Below are positions 1-9,040 of a stretch of DNA of 64,000 nt, one piece after another. How positions within the stretch are numbered: the stretch's first letter is position 1; the number at the start of each line of letters is the position of its first letter. Under the pieces are notes generated by a model. That model worked only from the letters and a program-made list of their open reading frames with translations, was not told the origin of the DNA and searched no databases. Origin of the DNA: Flavobacterium sp. KJJ. Its GTDB lineage: Bacteria; Bacteroidota; Bacteroidia; Flavobacteriales; Flavobacteriaceae. Both the position numbers and the translations under genes were made by a program. Location of the stretch: positions 1-64,000 of the forward strand of contig NZ_JARP01000006.1 in NCBI RefSeq assembly GCF_000708595.2, read 5' to 3'.

Positions 1-2952
1 GCGACTCCAGTCAATTATACTGTAAACGACAATGATGGAGCGGTATCAAACACTGCTGCAATTACCGTAACAGTTACGGCTGTAAATGATAATCCAGTTG
101 CGGCAGCAGATTCTTATACAACAGCTGAAGGCGGAACGCTGAACGTTCCGGCATTGACAGGAGTTCTGGCAAATGACACGGATGCGGAAGGAAATGCGCT
201 TATAGCGATTTTAGTTTCAGGCCCGTCAAACGGAACCCTGACCTTAAATTCAGACGGATCATTCAGCTATACGCACAATGGAAGCGAGACCCTGACGGAC
301 AGCTTCACTTATAAAGTAAACGACGGAACAGCTGACGGAAATACGGTAACGGTTAATTTGACTGTTGCTCCGGTAAACGATGCTCCGGCTGCGACAGCAG
401 ATTCTTATACAACAGCTGAAGGCGGAACACTGAACGTTCCGGCATTGACAGGAGTTCTGGCAAATGACACAGATGCGGAAGGAAATGCCCTTACAGCGAT
501 TTTAGTTTCAGGCCCGTCAAACGGAACCCTGACCTTAAATTCAGACGGATCATTCAGCTATACGCACAATGGAAGCGAGACCCTGACGGACAGCTTCACT
601 TATAAAGTGAACGACGGAACAGCTGACGGAAATACGGTAACGGTTAATTTGACTGTTGCTCCGGTAAATGATGCTCCGGTTGTAAACAATCAAAATAATC
701 CAAATATACCATCAACAGCAGGAGCGACAGCAATAAATGCGCTTACAGCAACAGATGTAGACGGGACTATTGTAAGTTTTACAGTTTTAAGTTTACCTGC
801 TAATGGAATTCTAGCTTTATCAGGAACTCCAATAACAGTAAATCAAATATTGACAGTTGCTGAAGCATCAATGTTAACGTATACTCCAAGTGGTACATTC
901 ACAGGAAACGATACTTTCACATTTACAGCGACAGATAATCTTGGAGGTTCAGCTTTAGCTGCTGCCTTCACCATTCCAGTTGGAAATAATGCTCCAATTG
1001 TAAATGATGCAACAGGTGGTAATATTCCATCACGATCAGGTGCAACAGCAATCAATACTCTAACAGCAACGGATACAGATGGAAGTATAGCAAGTTATAC
1101 TGTTTTAAGTTTGCCGGCTAACGGAATTTTAGCACTAGCTGGTGTACCAGTATCAGTTAATCAAATATTGACACCTTTAGAAGCAGGTATGTTAACCTAT
1201 GACCCTAGCGGCGCATTCTCAGGTAATGATACTTTTACTTTTACTGCAACTGATAATGCTGGTGATACAGATCTTACTCCAGGTACAATTACGATTGTTG
1301 TTGAAAAAACTATTCTTAATCTAGCTGCAGATCAAATTGACAATGTGGTGGGTATTGATAAGGTTGTAAGTGTTCTAAATGTATTTAGCAACGATACTTT
1401 AGATAATAATCCAATTGTGCCTTCAGATGTTAATTTAAATGTACTGACGCCAGACCCAACAAGTGTTTTAACATTAAAACCTGATGGAACTATAGAATTA
1501 GCACCAAATGCACCAGCTGGAACTTATACTTTGACATATGAAATTTGCGAAAAAGCGAATAGTTCAAATTGCAGTTCTGCTACAGTTTCGGTTTCAGTTG
1601 TAGCTCCAACTATGACAGTTACTGCAAGTGCATATTGCTCTAACAATACACCTTACGTTTCTTATAATGTTGTTGCAGATAACTTTACTCCAACAGGATT
1701 ATTGACAATTAATTGGATTGACAGTGCAAATAATATTGTTGCAACACAAACAAATTTGCCATTAAGCGGCAATGTATTGTGGCCTGGAGCAACTGTTGAT
1801 GCTAGCAATAACCCAACAGATTGGCCAGGATGGGTACTTGTAAATGGACAATGGACGCAAGGTAATGATGGGTTTGAGTTAACAAGACCAGCAGTTACAA
1901 TGCAGTTTACGCTAAACCCAACTCGATCTTTAGTAGTGAATTATCCTGCTCCAACAGCTGGTTGTAATGCAATGCCAACATTTGGAATTGCAGCAGGAAA
2001 TGAAGATGATGTAATTCTTGCAGACGGAATTAATGGCGCATTAGCAATAGTAAATGTTTTAGCTAATGATAGATTAAATGGTGTTCCTGTTAAATCTTCA
2101 GATGTTATTTTAACTGGAACAAATATTCCAGCGGGAATGACCTTGAATACAGATGGAACAATTGATGTAGCACCAAATACAAAAGGCGGTAATTATACAT
2201 TGACTTATCAAATCTGCGAAGTTGCCAATTCAAACAATTGCAGCACTGCAACTGTGAAAATATTTGTTGAAGTTCCTGCGCTTGCAATCGTTAAAAAAGT
2301 AGTATTAAACGATACTAACGGAAATGGCTATGCAGAAGCAGGAGAGACTTTAACATATAGCTTCTCAATCAAAAATACAGGAAATGTTGACCTCGAAAAC
2401 ATATTGGTTGCAGATCCTTTGCCAGGAATTGTGATGAGCGGAAGCTCAATCAATTTAGCGGTTGGTCAAAACGATGATTCTTCGTTTACTGGAAATTATA
2501 CATTAACTCAGGCAGATGTAAATGCTGGAAGTATAAGCAATCAGGCTACTGTATCTGGACTATCTAAAAGTGGTATCATAGTTTTTGATAAATCGGATTC
2601 TGATGATTTAGGAGGAGACAAACCGACTGTTTTAGAATTAAGCGGTTGTGTAATTAAAGTCTTTAACGCTGTTTCTGCAAATGGAGACAGTAAAAATGAA
2701 AGATTTTATATTCAAGGTTTAGAATGTTATCCTGAAAATACGGTTCAAATTTACAATCGTTGGGGTGTTATAGTTTTCGAAAGAGATCATTACAATAATA
2801 ATGATGTTGCTTTTAGAGGATTTTCAGAAGGCCGAGTGACCATTAAAGAATCGAACGGATTGCCAGAAGGAACGTATTATTATGTTCTTAAATATAAAGA
2901 CGCTCAATCTAATCCGCATGAACAGGCCGGTTATTTATACTTGACCAAATAA
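1..2952 (+). CDS. Giant repeat adhesin with T9SS type B sorting domain (3' part, 5' end outside window)
   Basis: The frame is open from base 1, so the gene starts upstream; 983 residues are visible. Reading order: end of an Ig/cadherin-like repeat, two almost identical 97-residue VCBS-like repeats (LANDTDAEGN ... GSFSYTHNG ... NDAP), two related repeats with the SLPANGILAL / NDTFTFTATDN signature, two domains ending in YTLTYEICE or YTLTYQICE, one DUF11-like domain (LTYSFSIKNTGNVDLENILV), and a C-terminal gliding-type domain (VFNAVSANGDSKNERF ... VQIYNRWG ... LPEGTYYYVLKY). The last is the type B signal that sends proteins through the type IX system to the cell surface. The PorP/SprF gene directly downstream fits the known need of type B substrates for an SprF-like partner. 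Function is inferred as surface adhesion or gliding; the ligand is unknown. Confidence 0.9.
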   Translation, partial: ATPVNYTVNDNDGAVSNTAAITVTVTAVNDNPVAAADSYTTAEGGTLNVPALTGVLANDTDAEGNALIAILVSGPSNGTLTLNSDGSFSYTHNGSETLTDSFTYKVNDGTADGNTVTVNLTVAPVNDAPAATADSYTTAEGGTLNVPALTGVLANDTDAEGNALTAILVSGPSNGTLTLNSDGSFSYTHNGSETLTDSFTYKVNDGTADGNTVTVNLTVAPVNDAPVVNNQNNPNIPSTAGATAINALTATDVDGTIVSFTVLSLPANGILALSGTPITVNQILTVAEASMLTYTPSGTFTGNDTFTFTATDNLGGSALAAAFTIPVGNNAPIVNDATGGNIPSRSGATAINTLTATDTDGSIASYTVLSLPANGILALAGVPVSVNQILTPLEAGMLTYDPSGAFSGNDTFTFTATDNAGDTDLTPGTITIVVEKTILNLAADQIDNVVGIDKVVSVLNVFSNDTLDNNPIVPSDVNLNVLTPDPTSVLTLKPDGTIELAPNAPAGTYTLTYEICEKANSSNCSSATVSVSVVAPTMTVTASAYCSNNTPYVSYNVVADNFTPTGLLTINWIDSANNIVATQTNLPLSGNVLWPGATVDASNNPTDWPGWVLVNGQWTQGNDGFELTRPAVTMQFTLNPTRSLVVNYPAPTAGCNAMPTFGIAAGNEDDVILADGINGALAIVNVLANDRLNGVPVKSSDVILTGTNIPAGMTLNTDGTIDVAPNTKGGNYTLTYQICEVANSNNCSTATVKIFVEVPALAIVKKVVLNDTNGNGYAEAGETLTYSFSIKNTGNVDLENILVADPLPGIVMSGSSINLAVGQNDDSSFTGNYTLTQADVNAGSISNQATVSGLSKSGIIVFDKSDSDDLGGDKPTVLELSGCVIKVFNAVSANGDSKNERFYIQGLECYPENTVQIYNRWGVIVFERDHYNNNDVAFRGFSEGRVTIKESNGLPEGTYYYVLKYKDAQSNPHEQAGYLYLTK
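100..681 (+). repeat. Two tandem 291-bp repeats inside the adhesin gene
   Basis: Copy 1 spans 100-390 and copy 2 spans 391-681. Aligned by eye they differ at 8 of 291 positions. Each encodes one 97-residue VCBS/cadherin-like domain. The units use clearly more G/C-ending codons (for example ctgacggacagcttc) than the rest of the gene. The sequence before 100 and after 681 is related at the protein level but diverged. Confidence 0.9.
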
Positions 2953-2968
2953 TATTCCACACTAATAA

Positions 2969-2994
2969 AATGGCTTAGTTACGGCTAAGCCATT
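2969..2994 (+). other. Intergenic hairpin between adhesin and PorP/SprF genes
   Basis: AATGGCTTAG (2969-2978) pairs perfectly with CTAAGCCATT (2985-2994) around a 6-nt loop. An A-rich stretch follows rather than a T-run, so it is not a standard intrinsic terminator. It may protect the long adhesin mRNA or lower expression of the downstream genes. Confidence 0.55.
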
Positions 2995-3010
2995 ATTAAA
3001 AATAAAAGAA

Positions 3011-3922
3011 ATGAGAAAATTAGTTTTAGTTTTATTGTTTTGTTCAGCTGCAAGTTTTGCTCAGCAAGATGCGCAGTTTACACAATACATGTATAACACT
3101 ATCAATATAAATCCTGCTTATGCTGGTTCACGTGGACTAATGAGTGTTTTCGGATTATACCGTACCCAATGGGTCGGACTTGACGGCGCACCTGAGACAA
3201 GCAGTTTTTCAGTAAATACACCCTTAAATAACAGTAATTTAGGACTTGGAGTTTCATTAGTGAATGACAAAATCGGACCCACAAATGAGAATAATATCTC
3301 TGCCGATTTATCATATTCTATTCCAACATCTGCAAATGCGCAACTTTCTTTTGGTATAAAAGGATCGGCCAATATTTTTAAACTGGATCCAACAAAATTA
3401 TCTCAAGAAGATCAGGGAGATCCACAATTTCAGGATTTCGAAAATAAATTTACACCCAATGTAGGGGCCGGAATCTATTGGCATAGTGATAAAGCGTATG
3501 TTGGATTATCTGTTCCAAATTTTATTCAGACCAATCGTTATGATGATAATGATGTTGCTATTTTCAAAGAGCAAATAAATTATTATTTTATTGCAGGTTA
3601 TGTATTCAATTTAGATCGTTATGAAATGGTAAAATTCAAACCAGCTCTATTGGCAAAAATGGTAGATGGTTCGCCATTGCAGGTTGATGCTTCTGCCAAT
3701 TTTATGTTTAACGAAAAATTTGTTTTGGGAGTTGCATACAGATGGAGTGCCTCTGTAAGTGCAATGGCAGGATTTCAAATAACTGATGGCTTATATCTTG
3801 GTTATGCGTATGATCGTGAAACAACCAAGTTGGTAAACTACAGTTCAGGATCGCATGAAATATTTCTTCGTTTTGAATTCCTAAACAAATACAGCCGTAT
3901 CACTTCACCAAGATTCTTCTAA
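3011..3922 (+). CDS. PorP/SprF family type IX secretion outer-membrane protein
   Basis: The 303-residue protein has a Sec signal peptide (LVLLFCSAASFAQQ) followed by the family start QDAQFTQYMYNTININPAYAG. The rest is a predicted beta-barrel rich in alternating hydrophobic strands (GLGVSLVNDKIGP, FGIKGSANIFKLD, LGVAYRWSASVSAMAGFQI, LYLGYAYD). Members such as SprF partner with a cognate type B adhesin during secretion or surface anchoring. The position 58 bp behind a type B adhesin and 2 bp before an OmpA-type gene gives the usual adhesin-SprF-OmpA arrangement. The identity of the family is clear; the specific partner is inferred from position. Confidence 0.93.
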   Translation: MRKLVLVLLFCSAASFAQQDAQFTQYMYNTININPAYAGSRGLMSVFGLYRTQWVGLDGAPETSSFSVNTPLNNSNLGLGVSLVNDKIGPTNENNISADLSYSIPTSANAQLSFGIKGSANIFKLDPTKLSQEDQGDPQFQDFENKFTPNVGAGIYWHSDKAYVGLSVPNFIQTNRYDDNDVAIFKEQINYYFIAGYVFNLDRYEMVKFKPALLAKMVDGSPLQVDASANFMFNEKFVLGVAYRWSASVSAMAGFQITDGLYLGYAYDRETTKLVNYSSGSHEIFLRFEFLNKYSRITSPRFF

Positions 3923-3924
3923 CT

Positions 3925-5865
3925 ATGAAAATTAAAAACTTACTATATACCCTCTTTTTTTGTCTTTCATTTTTTAATGCAATTGCTCAAAAAGCTGTAT
4001 TAAATAAAGCGGAAAAAGATTATAATAAATACGCCTACATTGATGCAATTTCCATTTATGAGAAGGTTGCTGAAAGCGGTTATAAGGATGAGAAAATGTT
4101 TCAAAGATTAGGAAACGCTTATTATTTTAATGCTGAATTGACAAAAGCAGTAAAATGGTACGATGAACTTTTTTCTTTAAACAATCAGCAAGATTCTGAG
4201 TATTATTATAGATATGCTCAAGCTCTAAAATCTGTTGGCGATTACTCAAAAGCAGATAAAATGCTGGAGATCTTTAATGAAAAAATGAAGTCTGACAGCA
4301 GAGGTATTTTATTCGAAAATAATAAAAATTATTTAGAACAGATTAAGTTAAATTCGGGAAGGTTTGAAATTTCAAGCGCCGGAATTAACTCTAAAGAATC
4401 TGATTACGGCAGTACAATGCTCAATGATAAATTGGTATTCGCCTCTGCAAGAGATACAGGAAAAGTAAATAAAATAACATTTCGATGGACAAATAAATCT
4501 TTTACCAACCTATATAGCGCGATAGTAAAGTCTGATGGAAGTTTAGAAGCCCCAACACGATTTGACAAAAAGATCAATTCAAAGTTCAACGAATCGACTC
4601 CGGTTTTTACTAAAGACGGAAATACAATGTACTTTACCAGAAATAATTTTTTAGCTGGAAAAAAAGGAAAAAACGATAACAAAATCACCTTGCTGAAATT
4701 ATACAAAGCAGAATTTGTAAAAGGCAAATGGAGAAATATTGTCGAATTGCCTTTCAACAGCAATCAATACAGTGTTGCGCATCCTGCTTTGAGTGTTGAC
4801 GAAAAGAAATTATATTTTGCATCAGATATGCCGGGAGGTCAAGGACAATCTGATTTATACAGCGTGACGATTAATACTGACGGAACATTCGGAAAACCAG
4901 AAAATCTTGGTGTAGCGATTAATACCGAAGGAAGAGAAACTTTTCCTTTTGTTTCAGGTGATAATGAATTGTATTTTGCAACTGATGGCCGTCCGGGATT
5001 AGGAGGTCTTGACGTTTTTGTGGCGAAAATTAAAGACGATTCCAGTTTTGATTATGTACAAAATGTTGGAGAGCCGGTTAATACCAAATTCGATGATTTT
5101 GCTTTTATAATAAACAGTACAACTAGAAAAGGATTTTTCTCTTCAAACAAAGAAGGCGGCATTGGAAGTGATGATATTTACAGATTTCTTGAAACCAGAA
5201 AACTGGATTGCGAGAAAAAATTATCAGGTTTAGTAACAGATTCTCAAACGAATGAAGCATTAAGCGATGCAAAAGTAATTTTGCTTGACGATAAGTTTGC
5301 CCAAATTTCAGAAGCTTTAACAAATAAAGACGGAATGTATACTTTTGATGTAAAATGCAATAAAACCTATCATGTAAGAGTTGGAAAACAAGATTATGAA
5401 ACTAATGAAAGTGTGATTACCGTTGCACCGTCAAATGATAAATCGGAGCTGAATGTGAAGTTAGAAAAACAGATTAAACCAATTGAGGTTGGAACAGATT
5501 TGGCTAAGACATTAGATATTCCGATTATTTATTTTGATTTAGATCAAGCTATTATTCAAAAAGAAGCGGCTTTTGAGTTAGAGAAAGTTTTGGCTGTGAT
5601 GAAACAATATCCAGAAATGAAAATAGATGTCCGTTCTCATACCGATAGCAGACAGACCGAAAATTACAATATGATTTTGTCTACTAAAAGAGCAAAAGCT
5701 ACAATCGAATGGTTTGTAAAAAGAGGTATTTCTGCTGAAAGAATTTCAGGTAAAGGATACGGTGAAAGCCAATTAGTAAATAAATGTTCTGATAATGTAA
5801 ATTGTACAGAAGCAGAGCATCAGTTAAATAGAAGAAGCGAGTTTGTAATTGTTTCAATGAAATAA
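3925..5865 (+). CDS. OmpA-family protein with TPR, PD40 propeller and carboxypeptidase-regulatory-like domain
   Basis: The 646-residue protein has a signal peptide (LLYTLFFCLSFFNAIAQ), TPR-like helices at about 25-125, a WD40/PD40 propeller at about 145-430 (KLYFASDMPGGQGQSDLY, ELYFATDGRPGLGGLDVF, KGFFSSNKEGGIGSDDIY), a CarboxypepD_reg-like domain at about 434-515, and a C-terminal OmpA peptidoglycan-binding domain from about 530 (YFDLDQAII, HTDSRQTENYN, GKGYGE, LNRRSEFVI). It starts 2 bp after the PorP/SprF stop, so the two are probably one operon and coupled in translation. This architecture often follows PorP/SprF genes and probably anchors the surface system to peptidoglycan. Confidence 0.92.
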   Translation: MKIKNLLYTLFFCLSFFNAIAQKAVLNKAEKDYNKYAYIDAISIYEKVAESGYKDEKMFQRLGNAYYFNAELTKAVKWYDELFSLNNQQDSEYYYRYAQALKSVGDYSKADKMLEIFNEKMKSDSRGILFENNKNYLEQIKLNSGRFEISSAGINSKESDYGSTMLNDKLVFASARDTGKVNKITFRWTNKSFTNLYSAIVKSDGSLEAPTRFDKKINSKFNESTPVFTKDGNTMYFTRNNFLAGKKGKNDNKITLLKLYKAEFVKGKWRNIVELPFNSNQYSVAHPALSVDEKKLYFASDMPGGQGQSDLYSVTINTDGTFGKPENLGVAINTEGRETFPFVSGDNELYFATDGRPGLGGLDVFVAKIKDDSSFDYVQNVGEPVNTKFDDFAFIINSTTRKGFFSSNKEGGIGSDDIYRFLETRKLDCEKKLSGLVTDSQTNEALSDAKVILLDDKFAQISEALTNKDGMYTFDVKCNKTYHVRVGKQDYETNESVITVAPSNDKSELNVKLEKQIKPIEVGTDLAKTLDIPIIYFDLDQAIIQKEAAFELEKVLAVMKQYPEMKIDVRSHTDSRQTENYNMILSTKRAKATIEWFVKRGISAERISGKGYGESQLVNKCSDNVNCTEAEHQLNRRSEFVIVSMK

Positions 5866-5945
5866 AATATTGCTTCTTAAAATTACTGAAATCATTTAGC
5901 ATGAATTAAACTTCTTGTTAAGCAATGACTGAATAATTTAATTTG

Positions 5946-5979
5946 AAAAGCCTGTAGACTTTATTGTTTACAGGCTTTT
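5946..5979. terminator. Bidirectional terminator hairpin, similar to the ssrA terminator
   Basis: AAAAGCCTGTAGAC (5946-5959) pairs with GTTTACAGGCTTTT (5966-5979) with one mismatch, between convergent genes. The 19 bases TTATTGTTTACAGGCTTTT also occur at 8728-8746 in the left attachment repeat of the ssrA island. It can end transcription from both sides. Confidence 0.8.
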
Positions 5980-5999
5980 GTCATATACAAATTTTTTTT

Positions 6000-7070
6000 T
6001 CAGTTTTTAGAATTCGGTAAAATGAATTTGGCTAAAATTTCAAAAGCCTGTTTCGCCTTAAAAGAGCCGTAATTGCCTTGCGTAAAAACAACGGTTAAAT
6101 TTAAGTTTTCTATTATAAAAATATATTGGCCTCCGTTGCCTGATGCAAAAAGCACATTTTCCTCTAAATCCCTTGTCTTTATTGTTTCGCGATACCAGTA
6201 ATAACCATAATAGGCAGGCTGTGGAATTCCAATCTTACTTTTACTGGATTTCATATATGAAAAATCAGGAATTGCAATATCGCATACCGTAGATTGTTCA
6301 ATCCATTTTTTTGAAATAATCTGTTTTCCATTATAAACCCCTTTGTTATTTACCAGCTCTCCAATTTTTAGCATATCAAAAGGTCTTATATAAAACGAAC
6401 CAGCTGTCATAGCGTTACCGCTCGGATCTACTGTCCATCGATAAGAGGAAATACCAAGAGGTTCAAAAAGGTATTTTTTCGCAAAATCCTTGACAGACAT
6501 TTTGGTGGTTTTTTTTAGGATCCCGCTTAAAATCATTGGATTAACAGAGGTGTAAGCCCAGACTTCACCAGGTTTGTCTTTCATTGGAATATTAAGAGCA
6601 TATTTCACCCAGTCTTTGCTTAAACTCATCGTGTCCTCACAATCTTTGGTATCATTAAATTCTTCGCAATCAAAACCGGATTTCATCTCCAAAAGATTTT
6701 TTATAGTCAAAAGCTTCTTGAGCGGATCTGTTTTCAGCGATGGATATTCTGGAAAGAATTCATAAACTTTCTGGTTAATATCTTTTATAAATCCTTTGTC
6801 AACCGCAATTCCAACCAAAAGACTGGTGATTGATTTAAAAGAAGAACGGGTGTCATGAAGAGAATCTTTGGTGTAACCATTAAAATAATGTTCATAAAGC
6901 AATTGATTGTCTTTTGCAATAAGAACACTATGAATTTCGGAGTAATAATTATTTACTATCGAATCTGTCATTTGATCCAAGCGAGAATGATATTTGACTT
7001 TCTCAGTCTGTCCAGATATTGTAAAGATGTTGAGTATTATTACTAAATAAGCAAAGTGAATTTTTTTCAT
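6000..7070 (-). CDS. Secreted serine hydrolase, beta-lactamase class C / penicillin-binding-like
   Basis: The 356-residue protein starts with a signal peptide (FAYLVIILNIFTISGQ). The active-site SxxK motif is Ser76-Lys79 (RSSFKSITSLLVG), and the second motif region is WAYTSVNPMILSGIL, with Tyr in the YxN/YxS position. Such proteins include DD-peptidases, esterases and NylB-type amidases; nothing in the sequence shows antibiotic hydrolysis. It converges on the OmpA gene and is read away from the NTF2-like gene. Substrate unknown. Confidence 0.85.
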   Translation of the reverse strand: MKKIHFAYLVIILNIFTISGQTEKVKYHSRLDQMTDSIVNNYYSEIHSVLIAKDNQLLYEHYFNGYTKDSLHDTRSSFKSITSLLVGIAVDKGFIKDINQKVYEFFPEYPSLKTDPLKKLLTIKNLLEMKSGFDCEEFNDTKDCEDTMSLSKDWVKYALNIPMKDKPGEVWAYTSVNPMILSGILKKTTKMSVKDFAKKYLFEPLGISSYRWTVDPSGNAMTAGSFYIRPFDMLKIGELVNNKGVYNGKQIISKKWIEQSTVCDIAIPDFSYMKSSKSKIGIPQPAYYGYYWYRETIKTRDLEENVLFASGNGGQYIFIIENLNLTVVFTQGNYGSFKAKQAFEILAKFILPNSKN

Positions 7071-7284
7071 ATTTAAACCTATTTATTTAAGTGATAAAAA
7101 TTTAATACTTCGAATTTGGCGAGACTATAATTAGAAATTACAGTTTGAGGATCTTTTTTGAACATTTAAAGTAGTGTAAAAATACTATAAAAAAGTAGAT
7201 TGATAGAAGAATAAAAGTTGTTCGTAATTTTACAATTTCCCGATCCCGATAATAAGTTACTTTGTTTGTATAAAAAAAATCAAA

Positions 7285-7731
7285 ATGAAAAAAGTACTTA
7301 TTTTAAACGGATTAATGATGTTTACCTTTTGGTGTAATGCTCAAACCGAATCTTCTGAATTAAAGGTTGCTAGAAACGCTATAGAAGCCAGCAATGAGAT
7401 TTATGCAGATCTTGCCAATAAAAACGACGGCTCTATTCTTACTAGGTATACTGAAGATGCCTGCCTGCTTCCGCCTAATACTGCACCAGTATGCGGAAGT
7501 GCGCAAATTGCCTCATTTTTTAAATCGGGACCTAAAGTACATGTTAAGTTTACTATTCAAAACTTGTATGGCGATGGAAAAACGTTTGTAACAGAAGAAA
7601 GTTATTATGAGATGACCGATCCTGAAGGTAAAAAACTCGATGACGGAAAAGTGATTGTCATCTGGAAGAATACAAAAGACGGCTGGAAGATGCACCGTGA
7701 TATGTTTAGCAGCAACCATTCTGCAAAATAA
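7285..7731 (+). CDS. Secreted NTF2-like / SnoaL-like (DUF4440-type) protein
   Basis: The 148-residue protein has a signal peptide ending near FWCNAQ. The mature part matches the small cone-fold YybH/DUF4440 pattern: an N-terminal helix (AIEASNEIYADLANKND), then YTEDACLLPPNTAPVCG and a C-terminal strand pair (GKVIVIWKNTKDGWKMHRDMFSSN). Proteins of this fold bind small ligands or act as isomerase-like enzymes; no catalytic residues can be assigned here. It converges on the AraC-type regulator with a 2-bp gap. Role unknown. Confidence 0.8.
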   Translation: MKKVLILNGLMMFTFWCNAQTESSELKVARNAIEASNEIYADLANKNDGSILTRYTEDACLLPPNTAPVCGSAQIASFFKSGPKVHVKFTIQNLYGDGKTFVTEESYYEMTDPEGKKLDDGKVIVIWKNTKDGWKMHRDMFSSNHSAK

Positions 7732-7733
7732 AT

Positions 7734-8552
7734 CTAAAAACCAATATTGACAGCCTGTTGAAAATCAGTATCATTTTTTATAAGCGAACTTCTGGAAGAA
7801 GAAGGAGTGATGCCTGTAAATTTTCTGAACTCTTTAATAAAATGTGCCTGGTCGTAATATCCGCAGTCGTAAGCAATCTCGGTCAAAGACTGTGAGGTAT
7901 TAAGTACCAGTTGCAGACTCTTATTAAATCGCACTACCGAAGTAAAAGCTGCAGGGCTAATACCAATATTTGAAAGGTAAAGTTTTTGAATATATCTTTC
8001 TGATAGTCCCGAATGCTTTGCCAGTGCAGGTAAATTTAATTGTTCTTGCTCGAATAAAATCTGCTGATTGATTGCCTTAACTATTAATACTTTCTTTAAT
8101 TGGCTTTCATTTTTTTTCAGTTGTTGGAGAAAGTAGGTTTCTAAGATATTGATTTTAGAATTGAGTTCTTTGCTCTCCATGATGCGACTGTACAATTCCC
8201 TGTTTTCATTCAATGCGACATCGTACATATCGGTGGCATAATTTGTGAATTCTGAAACGTGATCAGAGAAAAACAAGGCACTGGCATGAGGATAAATTCG
8301 CGCTATAAGTACCGAAGTGCCTTTTGCTACCGTAAGTCGGGTCGGAAGAGTAAGATGCCCAAGAAGTTCTATTTCTGGTGTGTCTTTTCGTTTTCCGTTG
8401 ATAATAGTGGCAGCTGCGCCTTCAGAGATGTTGATGATAAAGTCTACATATCCGCTTGGATAAAATACTTCATTGTCAAGATTTTGGTTAATCGTAACAA
8501 TAGTATAATTCTTGATATAAGGCGCTAAACTAGCGGAAGGCAAAATTTCCAT
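7734..8552 (-). CDS. AraC family transcriptional regulator
   Basis: The 272-residue protein has an N-terminal sensor-like part (1-150, with FYPSGYVDFIINI) and a C-terminal AraC double helix-turn-helix from about 165 (LPALAKHSGLSERYIQKLYL and LTEIAYDCGYYDQAHFIKEF, then RKFTGITPS). Members bind DNA as activators with a small-molecule-responsive N-terminal domain. The target is not evident; the convergent NTF2-like gene and the serine hydrolase are the nearest candidates. Confidence 0.92.
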   Translation of the reverse strand: MEILPSASLAPYIKNYTIVTINQNLDNEVFYPSGYVDFIINISEGAAATIINGKRKDTPEIELLGHLTLPTRLTVAKGTSVLIARIYPHASALFFSDHVSEFTNYATDMYDVALNENRELYSRIMESKELNSKINILETYFLQQLKKNESQLKKVLIVKAINQQILFEQEQLNLPALAKHSGLSERYIQKLYLSNIGISPAAFTSVVRFNKSLQLVLNTSQSLTEIAYDCGYYDQAHFIKEFRKFTGITPSSSRSSLIKNDTDFQQAVNIGF

Positions 8553-8691
8553 ATAATTGTATTTTAGCGTAATTTGGAAATGAATCTACTGATTTTTAGC
8601 TCATTCTAAATTAAAAAAAAATGTAATAGAAATGGATATAAAATGAAAGCATTAGTTTAACGCCAATATCTCACAAGATTTATTGATAAAA

Positions 8692-8761
8692 TGTCAACTA
8701 AATTAAAAAATAAAAAAGCCTGTAAACTTATTGTTTACAGGCTTTTTTGTGGAGTCGCCGG
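8692..8761. repeat. Left attachment-type direct repeat (copy of ssrA terminator plus tmRNA 3' end)
   Basis: This copy holds a TGTCAACTAAATT element (8692), a hairpin with GCCTGTAAAC (8718-8727), loop TTATT and GTTTACAGGC (8733-8742), a T-run, and TGGAGTCGCCGG (8750-8761). The last 12 bases equal the 3' end of the tmRNA gene, after which the sequence departs. The right copy is 10807-10882. This is the expected product of site-specific integration at the ssrA 3' end. Confidence 0.85.
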
Positions 8762-8902
8762 CTATTGAGCTAATTATATCAGAGTTGGTTGTTAATATTT
8801 GATTATCAATAAGAAACGCTTGTTTCGTAGTAATTCTTATATTTGTTATAACTAGGTTTTTATAACTAAATATAGCATTATTGTCAACTAAAATGTCAAC
8901 TG

Positions 8903-9040
8903 ATGAAATACACTTTTAATCTTAAAGAGCCGAAGAGTGATAAAGAAACTTTGATTTTATTTTAATGCTATTTTAAAAATGGGAATTAGAAATTTGTCTT
9001 TTCAACTGGTGAGAAAATAATGCCTGACAATTGGGATTAT
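8903..9040 (+). pseudogene. Tyrosine integrase, N-terminal arm-binding fragment (two in-frame stops)
   Basis: One frame reads MKYTFNLKEPKSDKETLILF, TAA (8963-8965), CYFKNGN, TAG (8987-8989), KFVFSTGEKIMPDNWD. This is the pattern of the arm DNA-binding domain that begins Bacteroidota phage-type integrases (…LKEPKS…TLI…F.STGEKI.P..W). The two stops replace single codons without loss of frame. The core-binding and catalytic domains are missing; the frame runs straight on into the toxin-tail-like ORF, which suggests a deletion joined them. Confidence 0.8.

Noticed and set aside
100..681. CRISPR-like array
   Set aside because: The repeats are 291 bp and coding, without spacers; nowhere in the window are short regularly spaced repeats seen.
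843..1055. Minus-strand ORF inside the adhesin
   Set aside because: It is the mirror of repeat-rich coding sequence, with no start signal and no sensible protein.
6000..7070. Antibiotic resistance beta-lactamase
   Set aside because: The SxxK fold is shared by DD-peptidases and esterases; nothing shows beta-lactam hydrolysis. The same applies to 11331-12533.
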